Below are positions 25,587 to 33,380 of a stretch of DNA of 52,998 bases, piece after piece. The notes beneath the pieces were generated by a model that was not told the DNA's origin, searched no databases, and worked only from the letters and a program-made list of their open reading frames with translations. This DNA is from SIG607 sp045533195 (GTDB lineage Bacteria; Bacillota; Clostridia; Oscillospirales; Acutalibacteraceae): assembly GCA_045533195.1 (NCBI GenBank), contig JAZSHI010000050.1, forward strand, positions 1-52,998. The letters are read 5' to 3'. A program made the translations under genes and the position numbers. Position 1 is the stretch's first letter. Each line of letters starts with the position of its first letter.

Positions 25587-27303
25587 CTATAGCACCTCCC
25601 ATTTGAGAATCGCTGATCTCTTTATATTCGGTACAGCTTTCAAGCAGTTCTTCGTGTGTACCGCAACCGATTATCCTGCCGTTCTCAAGCACAATAATCT
25701 GAGTACAGTTTTTTACGGCGCTAACCCTTTGAGCAACATTAATAAGTATTGTGTCCTTAAAATTCTCGTTTAAGGCTTTTCTAAGATTAGATTCGGTCTT
25801 GTAGTCAAGCGCAGATGAACTGTCGTCAAGAATAAGAAATCTGGGTTTTGCCGCAATAGCTCTGGATATAAGTATTCTTTGCTTTTGTCCCCCTGAAATG
25901 TTAGTTCCCTTTTGAGAAAGAATATGCTCGTATCCCTCTTCAAAATCACAAATAAAATTATGAGCTTGAGCAATTTGGGCAGCGGTTTTGATTTCCTCTT
26001 CGCTTAAGTCTCTCCCAAATTTAATGTTCTCATAAATGGAATCGTTATATAGAAAATCATTTTGCATAACGGTACCGAAATAAGAATACAATTCTTCTCG
26101 GTTTATGGTTCTTATATCTCTGCCGTCGATGTAAACGGCACCGCTTTCCACGTCGTAAAACCTAAGCAAAAGCTTAATTATAGTTGATTTTCCACTACCT
26201 GTAGCGCCGATTATTCCGAGAGATTCACCCTCTTTAATCTTAAAGGAAATATCGGTTAAATCCTTTTTAATACCAATGTATGAGAAGCTTACATTATCAA
26301 ATTCTATTACACAGTTATTATCTTTTGACGGGAACTCATTTTCGCTTTTTTCTGTTAAAGTATCCTCGCAGTTTAAAACCTCAGCAACACGGTTTGCCGA
26401 AGCCGAACACTTACTTCCCATAGTAAACATTCTTGACATAACCATCATCGACATAGAAATCTGGGTGAAATACTGCATAAATGCAATAACCGTTTCGGGT
26501 GTTGATTGATTATTTAAAACTCTGTTTGCACTAAGGGCTACAACAGCAACAATTCCCATATTCATAAACAGATTCATTATGGGATGAACAGAACCCATTA
26601 TAATACCTGCACGTTTTTCGTTTTTAACAAGCGCAATATTTACTTTATCATATCTTTTATGCTCGTACTTATCTTTTGAGAGGGCTTTAATAACCCTTAT
26701 TCCCTGCGCATCCTCTCTGACAACGCGAATCATTGCATCAACAGAAGTCTGTACTTTTTTATAAAGAGGAATACCGCAAGAGGAAACAAAGTAAACGCAA
26801 ATAAAAAGCAAAGGCATAGTGGCTACCATAACCATAGATAAATAGCTATCCATAATCATAGTAATAATTATACCGCCTATAAGCATAATGGGCGCTCTGA
26901 CACCCATTCTTTGCATCATTCCTACAAAGTGATAAATATTATATGTATCGGTGGTAATACGCGACTCCAGAGAAGCTATAGTGAAAGCATCGGTCTGAGC
27001 GGCAGAAAGCCTTAAAGTTTTTGCGAATAAATCACGTCTTAAATGCTCCGAAAAATCGTTGGAAACACGTGCAGCCATTCTGTTTGCAATAATGTTGCAT
27101 ATACAAGCGCTACCTGCACAAAGCATCATCATAATTCCCCAGAATATTATCTTTTTAACATCAGCCGTATATATAACGTTTTCCAAAATATGTGTTAATA
27201 TAAATGGAATAAACAGCTCCACAACCGTTCCGGTTATTTTTATGCTTAGCCCCAATAACATTCTTAAATAGTACGGCTTTATGTATTTAAGTAGTGTCTT
27301 CAT
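25579..27303 (-). CDS. heterodimeric ABC exporter subunit A (Walker B Glu to Asp)
   Basis: 574 residues: membrane domain (about 10-300) and ATPase. Walker A GATGSGKST is at 366-374 and signature ISGGQKQRILISRA starts at 469. Walker B is FLILDDS, with Asp494 where the catalytic Glu is expected. Asp here is the mark of the regulatory, slowly hydrolysing site of heterodimeric exporters. It starts 1 nt after the MarR gene and overlaps the next gene, so the three are one transcript. Confidence 0.88.
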   Translation of the reverse strand: MKTLLKYIKPYYLRMLLGLSIKITGTVVELFIPFILTHILENVIYTADVKKIIFWGIMMMLCAGSACICNIIANRMAARVSNDFSEHLRRDLFAKTLRLSAAQTDAFTIASLESRITTDTYNIYHFVGMMQRMGVRAPIMLIGGIIITMIMDSYLSMVMVATMPLLFICVYFVSSCGIPLYKKVQTSVDAMIRVVREDAQGIRVIKALSKDKYEHKRYDKVNIALVKNEKRAGIIMGSVHPIMNLFMNMGIVAVVALSANRVLNNQSTPETVIAFMQYFTQISMSMMVMSRMFTMGSKCSASANRVAEVLNCEDTLTEKSENEFPSKDNNCVIEFDNVSFSYIGIKKDLTDISFKIKEGESLGIIGATGSGKSTIIKLLLRFYDVESGAVYIDGRDIRTINREELYSYFGTVMQNDFLYNDSIYENIKFGRDLSEEEIKTAAQIAQAHNFICDFEEGYEHILSQKGTNISGGQKQRILISRAIAAKPRFLILDDSSSALDYKTESNLRKALNENFKDTILINVAQRVSAVKNCTQIIVLENGRIIGCGTHEELLESCTEYKEISDSQMGGAIVE

Positions 27304-27304
27304 T

Positions 27305-27742
27305 TTATATTTCTTCCCTATTACTTATATAATCTTTAGCTCTTTCGGTAATACGCTGAAGCACCGATTGAAAAATTTTAATTTCATTTTCATCAATGTC
27401 ATCGGTAAGATAACTATTCCATTCTCTTAATACTTCTTTGATTTCAGGAAAAGTATCAAGCATTTTAGCGGTGGGATAAACCCTTAAAATGCGTTTATCG
27501 TTTTGGTCAGGCTTTCTTTTAACGAAGCCGAGCTCTTCTAAATTATTAAGTCCTCTTGTAACGTTGCTTTTGTTAATGCAGAGTTCATTTGCTAATTCAT
27601 CCTGAGAGATACCGGGATTCTTTGAAATTATAAAAACATAGCTGTGATAAAGCGGAGAAAGTGTTTTATCCTTTAATTTATCATTTCGGTACAATACAGC
27701 GCAACGGCTTATAGTATTAATTTTTTTCATAATAAATATCAT
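27305..27742 (-). CDS. MarR-family transcriptional regulator
   Basis: 145 residues from the ATG at 27742, preceded by AAGGGTGAAG; an earlier start at 27778 would lie inside the operator and lacks a ribosome site. The winged helix-turn-helix spans about 35-95 and includes ISQDELANELCINKSNVTRGLNNLEELG, shown here only in part, and the wing KRKPDQNDKR. MarR dimers usually repress and release DNA on binding a ligand or on oxidation. Its own promoter carries AGTTGCACACGCAACT, and the same site lies before the divergent ABC triad. Confidence 0.9.
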   Translation of the reverse strand: MIFIMKKINTISRCAVLYRNDKLKDKTLSPLYHSYVFIISKNPGISQDELANELCINKSNVTRGLNNLEELGFVKRKPDQNDKRILRVYPTAKMLDTFPEIKEVLREWNSYLTDDIDENEIKIFQSVLQRITERAKDYISNREEI

Positions 27743-27764
27743 AACTTCACCCTTAAATATAAAA

Positions 27765-27780
27765 AGTTGCACACGCAACT
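27765..27780. promoter_or_regulatory. MarR operator, copy 1
   Basis: The palindrome AGTTGC-ACAC-GCAACT lies just downstream of the marR -10 box, over the probable transcription start. An identical 16-bp copy is at 28213-28228. Identity of both copies supports a common regulator. Confidence 0.8.
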
Positions 27781-27781
27781 A

Positions 27782-27810
27782 ATTATACTGCCTTTCAAAC
27801 CCGTTGTCAA
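27782..27810 (-). promoter_or_regulatory. marR-ABC operon promoter
   Basis: On the minus strand TTGACA (27805-27810), 17 bp, TATAAT (27782-27787): a full consensus. It is back to back with the plus-strand promoter at 27823-27851, the -35 boxes being 12 bp apart. Confidence 0.9.
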
Positions 27811-27822
27811 TAGAAATAAACC

Positions 27823-27851
27823 TTGACAAAAGAGAGAAATAATATTATAAT
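27823..27851 (+). promoter_or_regulatory. consensus promoter before the tRNA-Leu fragment
   Basis: TTGACA (27823-27828), 17 bp, TATAAT (27846-27851). Its first product would be the 19-nt tRNA-Leu head at 27870, then the structured insert, then the full tRNA-Leu. No comparable promoter is visible directly before the intact tRNA. Confidence 0.9.
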
Positions 27852-27862
27852 TACAAACAATG

Positions 27863-28076
27863 TAAATATGCGGATATGGCGGAACTGGGCGAAGCGGTAT
27901 GCCGCATCCGGTGGATGATGAAGGCATATCGCTGAGGTGAAAAAATAAGGAGTAATGCGAAGTGCTCCAAACGAGCAGTACGACTATATTTTTGAGGGTA
28001 ACGTGCGTAGCGCGTCTGCCGCTTGATTTGTATATACTGTATCGTTTGTAAATACTTTAATTATTAAAATAAATAT
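27863..28076 (+). pseudogene. duplicated 5' head of tRNA-Leu plus structured insert
   Basis: Positions 27863-27888 match 28070-28095 exactly over 26 nt, covering 7 nt of leader and the first 19 nt of tRNA-Leu. After that the sequence diverges and contains paired segments: 27894-27903 with 27923-27932 (one G-T pair), an inner CATCC/GGATG stem (27905-27917), TGCTC/GAGCA (27963-27977) and ACGTGC/GCGCGT (28001-28015). No tRNA 3' half is present, so this is not a functional tRNA. It could be a broken tRNA copy after an insertion or deletion, or a separate small RNA. Confidence 0.6.
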
Positions 28077-28163
28077 GCGGATATGGCGGAACTGGCAGAC
28101 GCGCTAGATTCAGGTTCTAGTGAGGGCAACTTCATGCAGGTTCGATTCCTGTTATCCGCACCA
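28077..28163 (+). tRNA. tRNA-Leu (anticodon CAG)
   Basis: A class II tRNA of 87 nt with acceptor GCGGATA/TATCCGC, anticodon arm CTAGA-TTCAGGT-TCTAG, a variable arm (TGAGGGCAACTTCA) and T-loop TTCGATT. The 3' CCA is encoded. The anticodon CAG reads CUG. Confidence 0.96.
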
Positions 28164-28193
28164 AAAAGGCAACCGAATTGGTTGTCTTTTTTT
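28164..28193 (+). terminator. terminator of tRNA-Leu
   Basis: AGGCAACC (28167-28174) pairs with GGTTGTCT (28180-28187), with one G-T pair, followed by six T. Confidence 0.85.
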
Positions 28194-28212
28194 ATATTAT
28201 TTTTTAAAAACA

Positions 28213-28243
28213 AGTTGCACACGCAACTAATATGTGATACAAT
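28213..28243 (+). promoter_or_regulatory. promoter with MarR operator copy 2, for the ABC/DUF1854 triad
   Basis: TTGCAC (28215-28220), 17 bp and TACAAT (28238-28243) form the promoter. The palindrome AGTTGCACACGCAACT (28213-28228) covers the -35 box, so a bound repressor would block RNA polymerase. Confidence 0.8.
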
Positions 28244-28285
28244 TTATGTTGTAGTGTGAAATGTATTTTAATAAGGAGAAAAATA

Positions 28286-30610
28286 ATGGAAAAACAGTTA
28301 TTAAGTCTTATGCCGTCTGCTCTAAGCGACAAATTAAAAGAACTTAATATTACTTTAGGAAAGCCGCTCATATATGCGACTGCCGATATGGATAACGATT
28401 GTAATTTTAGAAATTACGTTTTGATTCTGGGGGATAACTATCTTGTAGTCGGTAAAGAAAAGTCTCTGTCGGAATTGCATAACTCTTATTCAAAACAGGA
28501 AGAATTTAATTTCGCTGATTTTGATTTTACAAGTTACTCATTAGATGAGATTTCTTCCCCATTAATAGTTAATCTGGTAGTCGGCGGCATTTTAAAAATA
28601 AATGTAAAAGATACCGAAACCGTAATTTGTTCCTTTACAAATAAATATAAGGGCAGAATTAATAAGCTTTTAGATATTCTTAAACTGCTTATTGATAAAA
28701 AGGAAATTCCCGAAGACAAATTATATGATGAAGTAAGAGAAGAATTTTGTCCGAAATGCGGAACTATCTATCCCAATAAAAACAGAAAAGTATGTCCGAA
28801 ATGTATGGACAAGCGAAAAATCTTCTTCAGGCTCAGTTCCTTTTTTTCCATTTATAAAAAAGAGCTTATAGTTATTTGCATAATTTGTATATTAGGAGCT
28901 TTACTTTCTTCAATTTGGCCCGTATTAAACGGAAGTCTGCTTTATGACGGAGTCTTGGCGAAAAATAACAGCATTTTCCCCCTTAGTATGATAAACACTG
29001 AAAATTTTGCGTTGCTACTCTTAATTCTTGCGCTAACTATGGCGGGTGCAAAGCTTCTTCAACAGATTTTCGGAATTATTCAAGGCAGATTAGTGGCAAA
29101 AATTGTTCCTAATGTTATTAATAATCTTAAAAAGCAGATTTTTAATTCCATTCAGTCTCTTTCTGTTTCCTTCTTTACGGATAAGCAAACAGGCGGACTG
29201 ATGACCAGAATAACTCACGATGCTACAAGGGTTTCCGATATATTTATTGACGGTATTCCCTTTATTCTTCCCAATCTTTTTACAATTATATTTTCCTGTT
29301 ATTTTATGTTCAGCACCAACTGGATTCTTGCCTTAACTGCTGTTATAACTCTGCCCCCTGCCGTAATTATAAGTATGAAGCTTGAGCCTGTGCTTTGGCA
29401 CTATAACAGTAAAATGTTCCAGACAAGCAGAAATTTCAGGGCAAAGCTTAACGATAATATTACGGGAGCAAGAGTGGTCAAAGCCTTCGGCAGAGAAAGC
29501 AGCGAAGCTAAACGTCTTGATAAAAGCAGCGGTTATATAGCTAATTCTCAGCTTAATGCTATGCGCTTTGACCTGAAATTTACTATACTTTATCAACTGA
29601 CTAATGCTCTGTCTTCGCTTTTTACGTGGACACTCGGCGCTCTTTTCGTTCTTGCTGTGTTTAAACCTCAGCTTTCTTACGGAACGCTTATTACCTTTAC
29701 GGGTTACGTTTCGCTTCTTGCAGGACCTGCCGATTTTTTCTCCTACATATTCCGTTGGTGGTCTTCATCAATGAACTCTGCACAGCGAATTTTCGAGATA
29801 CTGGACGCAAAGCCCGACGTTGTGGAATCGCTCTCCCCTACTGTAATCAATGATATTAAGGGCGAAATAAAGCTTGAAAACGTTACCTTCGGTTACGAAG
29901 AAAACCGTGAAGTACTCAAGGATATATCTCTTGAAGTAGAAGCGGGTAAAATGCTTGGTATCGTCGGTAAATCGGGAGCAGGAAAGACTACCCTTGTTAA
30001 TCTGATTTCCAGACTGTATGACACAACAAGCGGTAACATTTATTTGGATGGCGTAAATATAAGGGATTTAACCTTTAGCGAAATCAGAAAAAATGTTGCT
30101 TTGGTTAGTCAGGAAACCTATATTTTTAAGGGAACCATTTTTGATAATATTGCTTACTCTAATCCAAATGCATCCAAAGAGGAGGTAATAAAAGCCGCTG
30201 TTTCGGCAGGTGCACACGATTTTATTTGTAAGCTTGACGACGGATACGATTCTCTGGTCGGTTCAGGCGGAAGAAGTATGTCGGGTGGAGAAAGACAGCG
30301 TATATCTATCGCAAGAGCAATTCTTGCCAACCCGAAAATACTTATCCTGGATGAAGCAACAGCCGCTGTTGATACCGAAACCGAAAAGAACATTCAAGCT
30401 TCCCTTTCAAAGCTTATAAAAAACCGAACGACCATTTCAATAGCTCACAGACTGTCAACATTAAGGGATGCTGACAAGCTTATCGTAATAGAAGATGGAC
30501 GGATTACGGAGCAAGGCACACATGATGAGCTTGTAAGACTTAAGGGAGCTTACTATAAACTGCTTCAAATTCAAAGTAAAGCTCTTGCAATGAGAGGTAT
30601 TGGTGACTAA
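28286..30610 (+). CDS. ABC exporter with N-terminal domain and zinc ribbon (triad subunit 1)
   Basis: 774 residues from the ATG at 28286 (AAGGAGA 6 nt upstream). Residues 1-145 form a soluble domain of unknown type. A C4 zinc ribbon follows (Cys155, Cys158, Cys170, Cys173), then a six-helix membrane domain (about 190-480) and an ATPase with GKSGAGKTT, MSGGERQRISIARA and ILILDEATAAVD. All ATPase motifs are intact. The membrane domain is of exporter type (ABC type IV). The next two genes encode a DUF1854 protein and a matching second half, so the pump is probably a heterodimer. Substrate unknown; MarR control suggests xenobiotic or antimicrobial peptide export. Confidence 0.85.
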   Translation: MEKQLLSLMPSALSDKLKELNITLGKPLIYATADMDNDCNFRNYVLILGDNYLVVGKEKSLSELHNSYSKQEEFNFADFDFTSYSLDEISSPLIVNLVVGGILKINVKDTETVICSFTNKYKGRINKLLDILKLLIDKKEIPEDKLYDEVREEFCPKCGTIYPNKNRKVCPKCMDKRKIFFRLSSFFSIYKKELIVICIICILGALLSSIWPVLNGSLLYDGVLAKNNSIFPLSMINTENFALLLLILALTMAGAKLLQQIFGIIQGRLVAKIVPNVINNLKKQIFNSIQSLSVSFFTDKQTGGLMTRITHDATRVSDIFIDGIPFILPNLFTIIFSCYFMFSTNWILALTAVITLPPAVIISMKLEPVLWHYNSKMFQTSRNFRAKLNDNITGARVVKAFGRESSEAKRLDKSSGYIANSQLNAMRFDLKFTILYQLTNALSSLFTWTLGALFVLAVFKPQLSYGTLITFTGYVSLLAGPADFFSYIFRWWSSSMNSAQRIFEILDAKPDVVESLSPTVINDIKGEIKLENVTFGYEENREVLKDISLEVEAGKMLGIVGKSGAGKTTLVNLISRLYDTTSGNIYLDGVNIRDLTFSEIRKNVALVSQETYIFKGTIFDNIAYSNPNASKEEVIKAAVSAGAHDFICKLDDGYDSLVGSGGRSMSGGERQRISIARAILANPKILILDEATAAVDTETEKNIQASLSKLIKNRTTISIAHRLSTLRDADKLIVIEDGRITEQGTHDELVRLKGAYYKLLQIQSKALAMRGIGD

Positions 30611-30611
30611 T

Positions 30612-31151
30612 ATGACTGAAGATATTTTAAAAATCGAAGAAGAAAAACTTGATGAGCTTTTAGCCGTTAATTTCATCACCCCAAAAAACTGTGAATTTTA
30701 TGAAACGGCAGGCGGTTTTGCCGCATTAAAGCTTAAGGGTGAAGACTACGGTCACGTAAATATAATAAGAACCTTCCCCTTTTCCTCACCATTTGAATAT
30801 TTGTCAGTCAGAAAAATTGACGGCAAAAACGAAGAGCTAGGCATTATCGAAAACCTTGATATATTTGACGAAAAGACGGTTGAGTTAATCAAAAAACAGC
30901 TTGAGATTCGCTATTTTATGCCCCAGATTTTAAAGATTTACAGCATAAAAGAAGAATACGGCCATACCTACTGGTCAGTGCTTACCGATAAGGGAGAATG
31001 TAAATTTTCAAGCTCCTCCGGTTCCTCTGGGGCTGTTCTTCAGCTTGGCGACAGAATTATAATTAAGGATTCAAGCGAAAACAGATTTGAGATAAAGGAT
31101 ATAAACGCTCTTTCTCCAAAGGAGATAAAGAAACTTGAGTTATATTTATAG
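30612..31151 (+). CDS. DUF1854 family protein
   Basis: About 179 residues from the ATG at 30612; GTG at 30603 and TTG at 30600, both nearer to GAGAGG at 30592-30597, are alternatives that overlap the upstream stop. A soluble protein with no signal peptide or membrane span. It contains FYETAGGFAALKLKGEDYGHVNIIR and EIRYFMPQILKIYSIKEEYGHTYWSVLTDKGE in part, which match the DUF1854 pattern as I know it. Members are often encoded beside such ABC exporters, and the placement between both halves here suggests a cytoplasmic accessory subunit. No catalytic residues are recognised. Confidence 0.75.
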   Translation: MTEDILKIEEEKLDELLAVNFITPKNCEFYETAGGFAALKLKGEDYGHVNIIRTFPFSSPFEYLSVRKIDGKNEELGIIENLDIFDEKTVELIKKQLEIRYFMPQILKIYSIKEEYGHTYWSVLTDKGECKFSSSSGSSGAVLQLGDRIIIKDSSENRFEIKDINALSPKEIKKLELYL

Positions 31152-31160
31152 GAGAAATTT

Positions 31161-33347
31161 ATGAATCTTAACATAAAACTTCCTGAAAAGTATGCTGAAA
31201 TGCTTTCTAAAAACTCTGAATCCGAAGCTATTTATACCGTTAAATCGGATTTGGATGTAAACGGAAATTTTTCTGACGACTTTTATATTTGCGCCACAAA
31301 GAAAGAAGTATTCGTTTTCGCAAATAAGGATTACTTGAAATTGGAAATAAAAGATTTTGACGACTTTATTTGCCGAAATCAAGTAAACGGAGCGCTTCTG
31401 ACCTATGTAAAGGATAATGAGGAACATATAATAGCCCGCTGTACTATGACGGTTATTTCCCTCTTTGCTTGTTTTGCAAAGGGTGTAAAGCATTTTATAA
31501 ACGAGAATTTTGATAAAATAGTAGTAAACAGTGAAAAAGAAAAATACTGTAAAAAATGCGGCAGAGTACTCCCCGGAACCTTAACCTGTCCTAAGTGCGA
31601 CGGCAAAAACAAGAACATAAAAAGGCTTTTATTAATATGCAAACCCCATATGCCTGTTTTGATTTTTATTATAATTTTAATGTTTGTGGGCACAGCGCTG
31701 AGTCTATTTCAGCAACAGGTTTTAAGGGTTTTTATTGATGACTATTTGTCAAAGGCATTAGGGGATGCAAAAGTTGTTGCAGTATTCTTCGGTGTGTATT
31801 TTGGTATAATTATACTTAATATTGTCGGTTCTTTTTTGCGTCATTTGCTTTGCAGTAAGCTTGGTATAAGGGTTGCCGACGATTTAAGAAGAATGGTGGC
31901 AAAGCATCTGCAAACCCTTTCTCTTTCTTCAATACAAAAGCGTAATGCAGGTGAGCTTATCGAAAGGGTTGTGGGTGACACATATAACGTCAGAGCTTTT
32001 ATAACCGACTGTTTTTGCAATATGTTCAGTCAGATGGTAACGCTGCTTGTTTTGGCGGTAGTTATGCTTATTATGAATTGGAAGTTGGCTCTTTGTGCCT
32101 TTGCCTTTGCTCCGCTTATCATTGTTTTTGCACGAACCTTCTGGCCTAAAATCAGAAAAATTTTTCATAAGCAATGGCGAAAGACCGACAGAATGCAAAA
32201 TAAACTACAGGACGTGCTTTCGGGAATACGAATAGTAAAGACCTACGGTAAAGAAAAGGACGAAGTAAAGGAATTTAACAGACTTAGCGACGAGCTTCAA
32301 AAGGTTCAGACAAGCAACGAAAAGTTTTTTGCTACCTTCTTCCCTATTCTTTCTCTGTTAATTGCCTTTGGTTCTTATATTATAGTATATATGGGTGGTA
32401 GCGAGGTTTTAGGCGGCGCTATGACAACAGGTCAGCTTATGCAGTTTATTGCCTATTCGGGAATGCTTTTGGGCCCACTTAACTGGATGTCATTTTTACC
32501 ACGTAATATTGTAAGAACAACAACCAGCCTTGAAAGAATATATGACGTTCTCGACGAAAAGCCTGAAATCACCTCAAAAAGTAATGCTCAAAAGCTTGAT
32601 ATTGAGGGAAATATCAGTCTTAAAAACGTTGTTTTCGGCTATAAAAATTATGAGTCTATTTTGGAAGGCATTGATATTGACGTTAAAAAGGGCGAAATGA
32701 TAGGTTTGTTAGGTTCCTCGGGTTGTGGAAAATCTACTTTTATTAATCTTATTATGCGTTTGTATGACGTTGATGAAGGCAGTTTAACCATTGACGGCGT
32801 TAATATAAAGGACATTGACGTTGCCCATTTTCATTCTCAAATAGGTGTTGTTTTGCAGGAGACCTTTTTGTTTGGGGGAACTGTGCTTGATAACATTCGT
32901 TTTGCCTGTCCGAATGCTTCTTATGAAGAAATTATAAAGGCGGCAAAAAGCGCTAATGCACACGAATTTATCTGCAAACTTCCCGACGGCTACAATACGT
33001 ATATCGGTGAAAAAGGTCATAAGCTGTCTGGCGGCGAAAAGCAAAGAATAGCTATTGCCAGAGCGATTCTTACCAATCCTAAAATACTTATTTTGGACGA
33101 AGCCACCTCTGCACTTGACACCGAAAGCGAGTATCAGGTTCAACAGGCACTTGAAAGGCTGAGAAAAAACAGAACCACCTTTGCAATTGCTCACCGACTG
33201 TCAACCCTTAGATGCGCTGACAGAATTGCCGTTATCAACGATAAAAAGATTGCTGAAATCGGCACACATAATGAGCTTCTAAAGTTAAAGGGAATTTATT
33301 TCGGACTTGTTATGGCTCAGCTTCAAATGAATAAAACTAAGGAATAA
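31161..33347 (+). CDS. ABC exporter with N-terminal domain and zinc ribbon (triad subunit 2)
   Basis: 728 residues, 9 nt after the DUF1854 gene. Its architecture mirrors the first subunit: N-terminal soluble domain (1-120), C4 zinc ribbon (Cys130, Cys133, Cys143, Cys146), membrane domain (about 155-445) and ATPase with GSSGCGKST, LSGGEKQRIAIARA and ILILDEATSALD. Both ATP sites therefore look hydrolytic, in contrast to the minus-strand exporter pair. The paired N-terminal domains and ribbons are the natural contact points for the DUF1854 protein, though this is inference. Confidence 0.85.
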   Translation: MNLNIKLPEKYAEMLSKNSESEAIYTVKSDLDVNGNFSDDFYICATKKEVFVFANKDYLKLEIKDFDDFICRNQVNGALLTYVKDNEEHIIARCTMTVISLFACFAKGVKHFINENFDKIVVNSEKEKYCKKCGRVLPGTLTCPKCDGKNKNIKRLLLICKPHMPVLIFIIILMFVGTALSLFQQQVLRVFIDDYLSKALGDAKVVAVFFGVYFGIIILNIVGSFLRHLLCSKLGIRVADDLRRMVAKHLQTLSLSSIQKRNAGELIERVVGDTYNVRAFITDCFCNMFSQMVTLLVLAVVMLIMNWKLALCAFAFAPLIIVFARTFWPKIRKIFHKQWRKTDRMQNKLQDVLSGIRIVKTYGKEKDEVKEFNRLSDELQKVQTSNEKFFATFFPILSLLIAFGSYIIVYMGGSEVLGGAMTTGQLMQFIAYSGMLLGPLNWMSFLPRNIVRTTTSLERIYDVLDEKPEITSKSNAQKLDIEGNISLKNVVFGYKNYESILEGIDIDVKKGEMIGLLGSSGCGKSTFINLIMRLYDVDEGSLTIDGVNIKDIDVAHFHSQIGVVLQETFLFGGTVLDNIRFACPNASYEEIIKAAKSANAHEFICKLPDGYNTYIGEKGHKLSGGEKQRIAIARAILTNPKILILDEATSALDTESEYQVQQALERLRKNRTTFAIAHRLSTLRCADRIAVINDKKIAEIGTHNELLKLKGIYFGLVMAQLQMNKTKE

Positions 33348-33380
33348 AAAAATAAAAGGCTAAATTGCCTTTTATTTTTT
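33347..33380. terminator. bidirectional terminator
   Basis: Fourteen-base arms (33347-33360 and 33367-33380) around loop TAAATT; A- and T-rich flanks give U-tracts in both directions. The stop codon of the minus-strand glycosyltransferase lies inside the stem. Confidence 0.88.

Noticed and set aside
27870..27960. second complete tRNA-Leu
   Set aside because: Identity ends after 19 nt and no anticodon arm, T-loop or CCA end follows.
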